A stretch of DNA of 59,293 bases, from assembly GCF_013044505.1 (NCBI RefSeq), contig NZ_JABERD010000040.1:1-59293 (forward strand), given 5' to 3'. Within the stretch, counting starts at the first letter, position 1. Each line of letters opens with the position of its first letter. The notes below the pieces were generated by a model that saw nothing but the letters and a program-made list of their open reading frames with translations, was not told the DNA's origin and made no database searches. The stretch comes from Streptomyces sp. S3(2020) (GTDB lineage Bacteria; Actinomycetota; Actinomycetes; Streptomycetales; Streptomycetaceae). A program made the translations under genes and the position numbers. This document shows positions 42,699 through 51,100 of this stretch, piece by piece.

Positions 42699-43871
42699 AT
42701 GCCTCTCCCCCTTTATCTGCTTGCCGTGGCGGTCTTCGCCATGGGCACCTCGGAGTTCATGCTCGCCGGCCTCCTGCCGGACATCGCCTCGGATCTCGAT
42801 GTCACCGTCGGTACCGCAGGCGTGCTCACCTCGGCCTTCGCCATCGGCATGGTCGTCGGCGCCCCCGTTGTCGCCGCCCTGGCCCGCGACTGGCCCAGGC
42901 GCTCCGGTCTTCTCGGGTTCGTCCTCGTCTTCGCGGCAGCCCACGCCGTGGGCGCCATCACCACGAGTTTCCCGGTCCTGTTCGCCACCCGGGTCGTCGC
43001 CGCGCTCGCGAACGCGGGGTTCCTCGCCGTCGCGTTGACGGCCGCCGCCACGCTCGTCCCACCGGACAGGAAGGGTCGCGCACTGGCCGTACTGCTGTCG
43101 GGTACGACGGTGGCGACGATCGCCGGTGTCCCTGGTGGGTCGGTCCTCGGCGCGTTGCTCGGCTGGCGAGCCACGTTCTGGGCTGTCGCCGCTCTCTGCC
43201 TGCCCGCGGCTCTCGGCATTCTCAAGGGGATCCCGAGGGGACGGGGGAACGATGGGGCGACCGGTGGTCCGGCCTTGCGGGCGGAGCTCGTTCAGCTCGC
43301 GAAGCCGAGGCTGCTGCTGGTGATGCTGCTCGGCGCACTGGTGAACGCGGCGACCTTCGGCGGCCTCACCTTCCTGGCGCCCGTCGTGACCGACACCGCC
43401 GGGCTCAGTGAGCTGTGGATCCCTGTCGCCCTGGTGCTGTTCGGCATCGGCTCCTTCGTCGGGGTCACCGTCGCCGGCCGTCTGTCCGACCGGCGGCCCG
43501 GCCGGCTCATCGCGGTCGGCGGGCCCCTGCTGCTCGTCGGCTGGCCGGCGCTGGCGGTGCTGGCCGACGAGCCGGTCGCCCTGCTCACCCTCGTGTTCGT
43601 ACAGGGCGCGCTGTCCTTCGCGCTGGGCAGCACGCTGATCACCCGGGTCCTCTACGAGGCCGCGGGAGCCCCCACCATGGCCGGCTCGTACGCGACGGCG
43701 GCGCTCAACGTCGGTGCCGCCGTCGGCCCCCTCATCGCCGCGTCCACCCTCAGCGCCTCGGCTCTGGGGCCGGCGTGGTCGAGCGGACTCCTGGTCGCTG
43801 TCGCCCTGCTGATCGCCTTCGTCTGGCGCGGGGTGATCACGGCCGGCCGGACCGACGAAGTGCTCCAGTAA
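42699..43871 (+). CDS. cml: Chloramphenicol-type MFS exporter (Cml/Cmx family)
   Basis: 390 residues from an ATG with CGGAG about 8 bases upstream. Twelve TM helices. The opening PLPLYLLAVAVFAMGTSEFMLAGLLPDIASDLDVTVGTAGVLTSAFAIGMVVGAP is highly similar to the S. lividans Cml and corynebacterial Cmx chloramphenicol exporters, as are ATTLVPPDRKGRALAVLLSGTT, GRLSDRRPGRLIAVGGPLLL and GSTLITRVLYEAAGAPTMAGSYATAALN. It should pump chloramphenicol or a similar phenicol out of the cell. The structured leader suggests drug-inducible expression. Confidence 0.9.
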   Translation: MPLPLYLLAVAVFAMGTSEFMLAGLLPDIASDLDVTVGTAGVLTSAFAIGMVVGAPVVAALARDWPRRSGLLGFVLVFAAAHAVGAITTSFPVLFATRVVAALANAGFLAVALTAAATLVPPDRKGRALAVLLSGTTVATIAGVPGGSVLGALLGWRATFWAVAALCLPAALGILKGIPRGRGNDGATGGPALRAELVQLAKPRLLLVMLLGALVNAATFGGLTFLAPVVTDTAGLSELWIPVALVLFGIGSFVGVTVAGRLSDRRPGRLIAVGGPLLLVGWPALAVLADEPVALLTLVFVQGALSFALGSTLITRVLYEAAGAPTMAGSYATAALNVGAAVGPLIAASTLSASALGPAWSSGLLVAVALLIAFVWRGVITAGRTDEVLQ

Positions 43872-43921
43872 CGGATGCGAACCGTTATGTGGTTCTACAA
43901 CGTTCCTCGTATGTTGGCGCC

Positions 43922-44731
43922 ATGACGGACGAGGGAGAACCGACGCTCCATGCGAACCGCTGGGGCGACATTTCGGCGCCGGGCCGGGGCGGGCCGGAGC
44001 CCTCCACCGACATCTGCTCGTGCTTCGACGGCTCCGAGCCGCGGCCGGGCGCCGACGTCGGGTTCCACTCCGAACGGCAGGACACCTCCGCCCCGGGCTG
44101 GCAGCACCTGCTGGAGCTGGTCGACGAGGCCGCCGCCGACGGCCGTGAAGAGTTCCGTCCCCTGGCCGAACTGAGCCCCGCGGAGCGGCGGCAGGTCGTC
44201 ACCCTGCCGCCGAGCATCGCCAAGCTGACCGCGGTCAAGCACCTCATGCTCTACGGCAGCAACCTCGTGCGGATCCCGCCCGAGATCGGGGCCATGACCG
44301 GCCTGGAGCAGTTCACGCCGTACACCTCCTACCGGCTCCACTGGTTCCCGTACGAGATCACCCGGTGCCGCAAGCTCATCAGCAGCACGGTCAGCACCCG
44401 CGCGCTGTTCGGCAACTACAAGCTGCGGCCGCCCTTCCCCCGTCTGGAGCCCTCCCGGGACTCCGTCACGGAGCTGGACACGGCCCACCTCGATCCCGGG
44501 CGCTGGGGAGCCACCGCCGTGCACCAATGCGGTGTCTGCGAACGGCCGATCACGCGGAACGGCCTCCATCAGGTGTGGATCTCGATCCGGGTGGCCACGG
44601 ACGTGCTGCCCCTGCTGGTCAATGCCTGCTCGTCCGCGTGCGTGGCCGCCCTGCCCGACGGCGCCGAGGACCACATCCGCACACCCCACAAGGGTGGCCA
44701 TGTCGATCAACCGCCCTCTGACTGGGACTGA
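43922..44731 (+). CDS. LRR-like protein with C-terminal cysteine pairs
   Basis: 269 residues. A short leucine-rich repeat stretch at ~95-150 (LPPSIAKLTAVKHLMLYGSNLVRIPPEIGAMTGLEQF...LHWFPYEITRCRKL) and two Cys pairs, CGVC (203-206) and ACSSAC (236/240), that could bind zinc. No signal peptide or TM helix. No ribosome site, but TATGTT ends 6 bases before the ATG, so the gene is probably leaderless. A TAACGG-N7-CCGTTA dyad (43869-43887) lies upstream, overlapping the exporter stop codon. The family is unknown to me beyond the LRR pattern. Confidence 0.75.
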   Translation: MTDEGEPTLHANRWGDISAPGRGGPEPSTDICSCFDGSEPRPGADVGFHSERQDTSAPGWQHLLELVDEAAADGREEFRPLAELSPAERRQVVTLPPSIAKLTAVKHLMLYGSNLVRIPPEIGAMTGLEQFTPYTSYRLHWFPYEITRCRKLISSTVSTRALFGNYKLRPPFPRLEPSRDSVTELDTAHLDPGRWGATAVHQCGVCERPITRNGLHQVWISIRVATDVLPLLVNACSSACVAALPDGAEDHIRTPHKGGHVDQPPSDWD

Positions 44732-44848
44732 GCCGCGCGTACTGGCGAGGGCGCCCACGACACCCCCGTCATCTATGAGGGTGCTGTGAATTTCCGATGC
44801 GTTTGAACGGACGCGAGTCCCCGTCCGTATGGGTCCGGGGGGATTTCC

Positions 44849-46909
44849 ATGCCCGGGACGGACGACAGGCGCAGGAGTACTTCCGTGGGACGCAGTAATC
44901 GCAGACGCCCAACAGGTGCACGACGTGCGACCTTTGCAGCCGTAGCGCTCATGTTGGGGGGTGGTGGCCTGGTGGCGGCGAATGTGTACGCCTCCGCGAC
45001 CGAAGGCAGCCCCGACACGAGCCGGACGACCGACGGCGGTTGGCAGGCGGGCACGATCGACTGCCCCGACGTGGGCGACACGTTGACGAACGTGCCGGAC
45101 GACGCGCGGGCGGAGGTCGACAAAGAACTCGCTCTGCTGGACCAGCAGATAGCCGAGGCGTACCAGAAGTTGCAGGACCCCTCGGTCCAGGGTGACGAGG
45201 CCGCGGCAGACGGGATCATGGATCCGCTGGCGGAGAACCGGGCCGCGACGATCGAGCGTATCGCCGCCGCACTCGAACGCGCCGGGGAGCGCCCCGAGGG
45301 CCTCGACGAGCTGGCGGCGTGCGCACTCCGCCAGTCCGACGACCAGGCCGACGACCAAGGCGACGGGCAGGGCGACAACCAGGGTGACGGGCAGGACGGA
45401 TCCCAGGACGGCCAGGGCGATCAGGGCGATCAGGGTCAAGAAGGCGGCCAGGAGCAGGACGGTCAGGATCAGGGCGGCCAGCAGCAGGGCAACGGCGGAC
45501 AGTCCGGCAACGGCCCCGTCGCCGCCGACTTCGCCGACATCACCACCGCACCGCCCGCCGCACAGGCCCCGAATCCTGGAGGCGACGCCTCCCGCGGCAC
45601 CTTCGCCACCAGCTGCGGTGTGAACGCGAACGGCCTGTTCAACTCGGACAACGTGATCGTGGCCCCCGGCGTGTCCAACGGCGCCCACCACTTCCACGAC
45701 TACATCGGCAACCAGGCCAACAACGCCTTCGCCGACGACAACGAGCTGGCCAACGGCGGTACCAGTTGCGTCGATCAGGGCGACAAGTCTTCCTACTACT
45801 GGCCCGTCCTGCGTCTGCAGAACGGCACCCAGGAGCAGGACGCGGGCGCCCCCGGCGGCGGCATCGAGGGCAACGCGGGTGAGATCGTCACGCCCAAGGA
45901 CGTCACCCTCACCTTCGTCGGCAGCCCGAACAGCAAGGTCACGGCCATGCCGCGGCTGCTGCGCATCATCACGGGCGATGCCAAGGCGTTCGTCAACGGC
46001 ACCACCAACGCCAACGCGTCCTGGAGCTGCACCGGGTTCGAGGACCGCCAGTTGAAGGACAAGTACCCGGTCTGCCCCCAGGGCAGTGACGTGGTCCGCA
46101 CCTTCAAGTTCCAGAGCTGCTGGGACGGTCGCAACATCGACAGCGCCAACCACCGCACCCACGTGGCGTTCGCGCAGGCCGACGGTGCCTGCCCGGCCGG
46201 CTTCGAGGCCATCCCGCAGCTGGTCCAGCGCATCGTCTACGACGTCGACGCGCCGAGCCTCCAGGACGGCGGCCGTACCTCTCCGCTCTTCGCCGTGGAC
46301 GCGTTCCCCGAGCAGCTGCACAAGCCCGTCACCGACCACGGCGACTTCATCAACGTCTTCGACGAAGGCCTGATGAACGAGATGGTCGGCTGCATCAACG
46401 AGGGCCGCCAGTGCGGAGCGGGCGCGGACGAGGAGCCCGGCAACGGCGACGACAACGGCAACGGCAACGGTTCAGACGACGGCAACGGCGACGACAACGG
46501 CTCGGACCCCGAGCCCAGTTCCGGCACCGGTTCCGAGAACCCCGGCGGATCCGACGACGAGCCGCAGGAAGAGCCGACGCCGACCGCCGACGAACCGAGC
46601 GATGACGCGAGCACCGCACCCGCGGACGACCAGCCCAAGACGTACACCTCGCCCTCGGCCACCCAGAAGCCCGACGTGCAGTCCCCCGAGGCCACCTCGT
46701 ACCCCCGCAACGACAGCACGCCGAGCGCGTCCGAGAGCGGCTCGACCGGCATCGTGGCGCAGCCTCCGGCCGAGGCCCAGCCCGCCCCGCAGGGCGGCAG
46801 CGGCAGCCTCGCAGAGACCGGCGGCCAGTTGTGGCCCGCCGCGGCCGGAGCGGTCCTGCTCGTCTCCGGGTTCGTGCTCCTGCGCCGCACCAGGCGCCGT
46901 TACATGTGA
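44849..46909 (+). CDS. Sortase-anchored DUF1996 surface protein
   Basis: 686 residues; GGGGGG about 6 bases before the ATG. Signal peptide (RRATFAAVALMLGGGGLVAANVYASA), a helical region to ~160, then a Gln/Gly/Asp-rich spacer (~165-215). The DUF1996 domain (~245-455) carries FATSCGVNANGLFNSDNVIVAPGVSNGAHHFHDYIGNQ and HRTHVAFAQADGACPAGFEAIPQLV, with several Cys and His. A long Asp/Asn/Pro/Ser stalk follows and the C-terminus SLAETGGQLWPAAAGAVLLVSGFVLLRRTRRRYM is a LAXTG sorting signal for class E sortase. It would be covalently attached to peptidoglycan. Catalytic role unknown. Confidence 0.9.
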   Translation: MPGTDDRRRSTSVGRSNRRRPTGARRATFAAVALMLGGGGLVAANVYASATEGSPDTSRTTDGGWQAGTIDCPDVGDTLTNVPDDARAEVDKELALLDQQIAEAYQKLQDPSVQGDEAAADGIMDPLAENRAATIERIAAALERAGERPEGLDELAACALRQSDDQADDQGDGQGDNQGDGQDGSQDGQGDQGDQGQEGGQEQDGQDQGGQQQGNGGQSGNGPVAADFADITTAPPAAQAPNPGGDASRGTFATSCGVNANGLFNSDNVIVAPGVSNGAHHFHDYIGNQANNAFADDNELANGGTSCVDQGDKSSYYWPVLRLQNGTQEQDAGAPGGGIEGNAGEIVTPKDVTLTFVGSPNSKVTAMPRLLRIITGDAKAFVNGTTNANASWSCTGFEDRQLKDKYPVCPQGSDVVRTFKFQSCWDGRNIDSANHRTHVAFAQADGACPAGFEAIPQLVQRIVYDVDAPSLQDGGRTSPLFAVDAFPEQLHKPVTDHGDFINVFDEGLMNEMVGCINEGRQCGAGADEEPGNGDDNGNGNGSDDGNGDDNGSDPEPSSGTGSENPGGSDDEPQEEPTPTADEPSDDASTAPADDQPKTYTSPSATQKPDVQSPEATSYPRNDSTPSASESGSTGIVAQPPAEAQPAPQGGSGSLAETGGQLWPAAAGAVLLVSGFVLLRRTRRRYM

Positions 46910-46923
46910 CGCGATCCCTCGAT

Positions 46924-46958
46924 CGGTTCGTGACGGCATGACACGCCGTCACGAACCG
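46924..46958 (+). terminator. 14-bp hairpin terminator after DUF1996 gene
   Basis: CGGTTCGTGACGGC (46924-46937) pairs perfectly with 46945-46958 around a 7-base loop, 15 bases after the stop. The following 46959-47242 contains no gene that I can support and presumably the promoter of the MoxR operon; TAACGT at 47152-47157 is a possible -10. Confidence 0.75.
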
Positions 46959-47242
46959 GTCTCGCTCTTCCAGCACTTCGCACGCACCTTCACGCACGCG
47001 CGACCTGGCTGAAACAGCATGCTCCGGTCCGCGACTTCGCAGCTCAGCGCCGACCGCGCAGACTTCTCACGGACGCGATCGCCATCCCTTCCGCGCGCGC
47101 CTGCCACGACCCCGGCACCGGCCCGCGGGACCGATTGTCAGTGATCGCCGCTAACGTTCCTCACATCGTCGCACTGGCGCCGGGATCTCCCCGGCTGAAC
47201 TGTGCTTTCTTCTTGCTGTCTCGATGCGGAAGGCGGGGACTC

Positions 47243-48109
47243 GTGGGTTGGCTCTCGGCGGGTGACGGGTATGAAGTCGCCCTGGTGGAAGGGCGGGTGG
47301 CAGCGCGTGCCACCTCGGGCCGGTCGGCGGGGCGGCAGTTGAAATCACTGCCGCGTGCGCTGCGCGACCACCCGGAGGTGGACCGGCTGCGCCGCTTCGC
47401 CGAATGGCTGGATCGGCACGCCACGGCATGTGTCGCACAGGTCGACTCCTGGATGGTCTCGTCGCTGCCCGTGCCCACCGGCCTGCTGGCCCGGGTGTGG
47501 CCGGACGAGGCCTGGCAGGCCGCGCTGCGTGACATGGCCGTGGTGGGCGACGACCCGGACGAGGTCGGATTCCTGCGGGGCGCCACCGAGGACGGCGAGC
47601 TGCGAGTGGTGAATCTGGACGGCGAGACGGTACGGCTGTCGCCGCGCACGGTCACCCTGCCGCATCCGGTGCTGCTCCCCGACCTCGACGACATCCGGGA
47701 GTTCGCGGCGGAGCTCGGCATCGTCCAGCGCGTCGAGCAGATCCACCGGGCGACCTGGCAGCGGCCCGACGACCTCGACCCCAAGGCCACCGAGATACGG
47801 GAGTTCACCGGCGGTTCCTTCCGTTCCCGCTTCGCGCTGGCCGCGCGGGCGAGTTCGCTGGGCTACCGCGTCTCCGGGGGCTACTCCACGGCTCGGGTCC
47901 GCGACGGCGAACGCACCGTGGAGGCCTCCGTGTGGATCGGTGAGCCGTACTGGGAGGACACGGTGGAGACCGGCAGCCTCACCTGGCAGGACCAGGACGG
48001 GCGCGCCCTGCCGCTGCGGGAGGTGGGCCCGGTGGCCTGGTCGGAGGGGATGCGGATGGCCGCGGCTCTCTATGCCGGGCGTGTGATCGAGGAAGGCAAG
48101 AACGCATGA
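47243..48109 (+). CDS. DUF4132-like protein, first gene of MoxR operon
   Basis: 288 residues from a GTG at 47243 (GGAAGGCGGGG upstream); an earlier TTG or GTG near 47135-47144 is possible. The core LPHPVLLPDLDDIREFAAELGIVQRVEQIHRATWQRP...FTGGSFRSRFALAARASSLGYRVSGGYSTARVRDGERTVEASVWIGEPYWED matches my recollection of DUF4132 C-terminal regions, often found beside MoxR/WGR genes. Cytoplasmic. Its stop overlaps the next start (ATGA). Confidence 0.7.
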   Translation: MGWLSAGDGYEVALVEGRVAARATSGRSAGRQLKSLPRALRDHPEVDRLRRFAEWLDRHATACVAQVDSWMVSSLPVPTGLLARVWPDEAWQAALRDMAVVGDDPDEVGFLRGATEDGELRVVNLDGETVRLSPRTVTLPHPVLLPDLDDIREFAAELGIVQRVEQIHRATWQRPDDLDPKATEIREFTGGSFRSRFALAARASSLGYRVSGGYSTARVRDGERTVEASVWIGEPYWEDTVETGSLTWQDQDGRALPLREVGPVAWSEGMRMAAALYAGRVIEEGKNA

Positions 48110-51100
48110 GCGGGGGGACGCGGGTGTCGTACGAGGAACTGCTGGCGGCGGGCGCGGTGCTGCCGCCGGACACCGAGGGGGGCGGCGAGCGCGCGGTGCC
48201 GCTGACGGCGCGCGCCTACCGGCACCCGGGCCTCGACGACCGTGTGGTGGTGCGGCTGGTGGCCGGTGAGCTGGGGGCGGCCGAGGACCTCGCCGCCGGG
48301 TTCCTCGGCATGGAGCCGGACGGCGAGCCGGCCGTCGTGGGGCTGGGGCTGCGCCAGTCCTTGGGCTTTCCCGAGTGGGTGCTGGTGCACCACCCCGAGG
48401 ACGGCCACCACGCGCTGGGTGTCGTACCGGACCTGGAGCGGGCGGCCCGGCAGGCGAAGTCCCGTCCGAAGGCCGCCCTGGACGCCTATCTGGAACTCGG
48501 CCAGCGGCTGGCCGCCTCGGTGCCGCACTTCCTGCCGACGTTCTACGAGCAGGCCGGACGGGTGTTCCTGGCCGAGGAGAACGCCACCTACGCCGCCCAG
48601 TTGTTCACCCGCGCCCGCAAGGCCGAGGCGGAGCACGGACTGACGGTGGAGGAGGAGCGCCTGGACGCGGTGTTCCTGGAGTTCGCGCTGGCCGGTGCCC
48701 TCCCCGTCAAGGTGCTGTCCTCGTACGGCAAGGAGCTGGCCGCCCGGGTGCCGGCCGAGGAGGCGCTGCGTCGTTTCACCCGGCTGTGTCTGCGCCGCAC
48801 CGCAGGTGGTCTGCCGCCGTCCGCGCAGATGGCCAACGACCTGCGCAAGCTCGCCCGCGCCGCGGGCCAGGACGCCGACCGCGCCGAGCAGGACTATCTG
48901 GCCGAGCTGCTCGGCCTGCCCGCGACGCTGCGTGCCGCGGCCGGCTGGTGGAAGGGCCACCGTGCCGCCCTGGTGGCGCTGGCCGAGCGGGACCGGCGGG
49001 TGCGCGGCACGCTGCTGGACATGCTCCCCGCGGGCGCCGACAGCGCGCTGCCCGCGATGTGGCTGGAGGTGCTGGAGGAGTCCGGCGCGGCGGCGGGGTT
49101 GTGGGACGGCTCGCTGCCCGCGGAGGAACGTCCGGGCAACGGTACGGCCGACTGGCTGGAGCGCTTCCTGACGTTCCGGGAGCGGGCCCGGTCCTGGCGC
49201 GCCTCCACCCGGATGCCGGAGCTGTACCCGCTGGTGGAGCGGGCGGCGGACCGGATGCGTGCCGAACTCACCGCGTCCGGTGGTGCGTTGACGGTGCTCC
49301 ACGACATCGACCTGATCGATCTGCTGCTGTCGTTGGACGTACCGGTCGCGGCCCCGACCAAGGACCAGGCGCTGCCGCTGACCGCGTGGGCCGTGGGCGA
49401 GGGGCAGCGGGACCTCGTACGGCTGGGCGCCGAGTCCCGTTTCCGGGACGGTTTCCTGCGGGGCGCCGATCACTTCCACAACACCGACCAGGCACAGCGG
49501 GCCATCCGGCTGCTCGCCGCGTCGCCCGGTGTCCGCCCCTGGCTGGCGGAGTGGGTCAGCTCGGTGGTACGGCGGTTCACCGCCGTCGGTCTGCCCGGCC
49601 TGCCGAACGCGCTGACCCGGCTGGGGTGGCTCCCCGCCGAGGCGCTGGCGCTGGCCGAGGACGACGTCCGCGCCGCGGTCGGCACCGACCTCGCACCGGT
49701 GCTGGCGCGCACCCTGCGTACCGGGCTCTTCGACGAACTGGGCTGGCCGGCCTGGGAGGAGGCGACCGCCGCTCTCGTTCCCAAGGACCGGGTGGAGGAC
49801 ATCGTCGTCGCCGACGCCTGGCCCCACCTCGTCGTGGCCGGCAACGCCCAGGCGCGGGTGATCGGCGCCGACGGCACCCTGCTCACCCATGACCTGCGAC
49901 TGCCCGCGAACGACGTGTCGGGCGACCCGGGTTTCCACCACGTGGACGGTGAACTCCTCGTCTACTGGAGCTCCCGCAAGGACGGTCTGCGCGGCTACTG
50001 GCACTCCCGTGCCGACCGCGTCGAGTCCCTCAAGGGACCGCACGGCACCCGGGGCACCGAGATGGACTGGTACCGGGCCGACTTCCCGATCACCCTGCCC
50101 CTGCCGGACGGCGGCCGGACCACCGGACGCGGTGTCCTGCACGCCGGGGACACCACTCTGCCCGAGGAGCGTCCGCTACTCTTCGACGGCTCCTCCTACT
50201 GGGTGTGGCACGCGGACTCCGAGGACAGCGAGACGCACGGCTGGTACGAGTACGACCCGGCCACCGGCGAACGCGGCCGTATGAGCCGCCCCGCCTTCCT
50301 GGCCGACGCCCTGCGCGACGCCCCCGAGGGCAGCAGCTTCGCGGGCGGCCGGCTGCGCCCCTCCCCGACCGCCGACGCCACCGCGACCTGCGCTCCCGTG
50401 GACGGCCTGGTCGGCCTGCGCGTGGTGGAACTGCCCGACGGCTCACGGCGCGCCGAGAACCTCGCCGGACACACCGTCACCTTGCCCGCGGACGCCGGGA
50501 AACCGACCGCGCTCGTCGTCTTCCCGGGCGCCGAGCGGGCCAGCGCCGTCGTGCGCGACAACTGGCAGCTCGAACTGGTCGACGCGGACGGCACCGTCAC
50601 CGCGCGGGCGCAGACCGACCGCACCCCGGGCGCCTTCGGCGAGGGCACCCTGCTGCTGCCGCCCGTGCAGTTCTGGGAGTGCCTGACGCCGCGTGACCCG
50701 GAGGGGTCCAAGGCGCTGCGGGCCATCGACCGGGACACGGCCGCCGAGCTGCTGGCCGCCGCGGCGAGCGAGGACAAGGAGGCCGTGTCCGACGCGATCC
50801 GCACCCTCCTCCCGGTCACCCACGAAGCGCTGGTGACGGGCATCGCCGGCGTCGCCCGCTACGCCGCCGCCCAGCAGGCCGTCCTGGACGCGGCGGCCGC
50901 CCGGCTCACCCGCGCCCTCGAAGGCGGTCTGGAGGACGAGGGGCCCGCGGGCCCGCCGGACACCAGGCTCGCGGCGGCGACCAGCGGTCTCGGTACGACG
51001 AGGGGTTACTGGTGGCACGGTGACGACGAGGCCGACACCGTCTTCCGTTCCCTGCGCCTCCTGGCCCGGGCCGCGGGGCTCGCCGGGACCGCCCTCCCCG

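Noticed and set aside
47135..47242. Longer N-terminus for the DUF4132-like protein
   Set aside because: TTG/GTG starts there lack a ribosome site and add a sequence without helix pattern; the GTG at 47243 has purine-rich sequence ahead. Not excluded.
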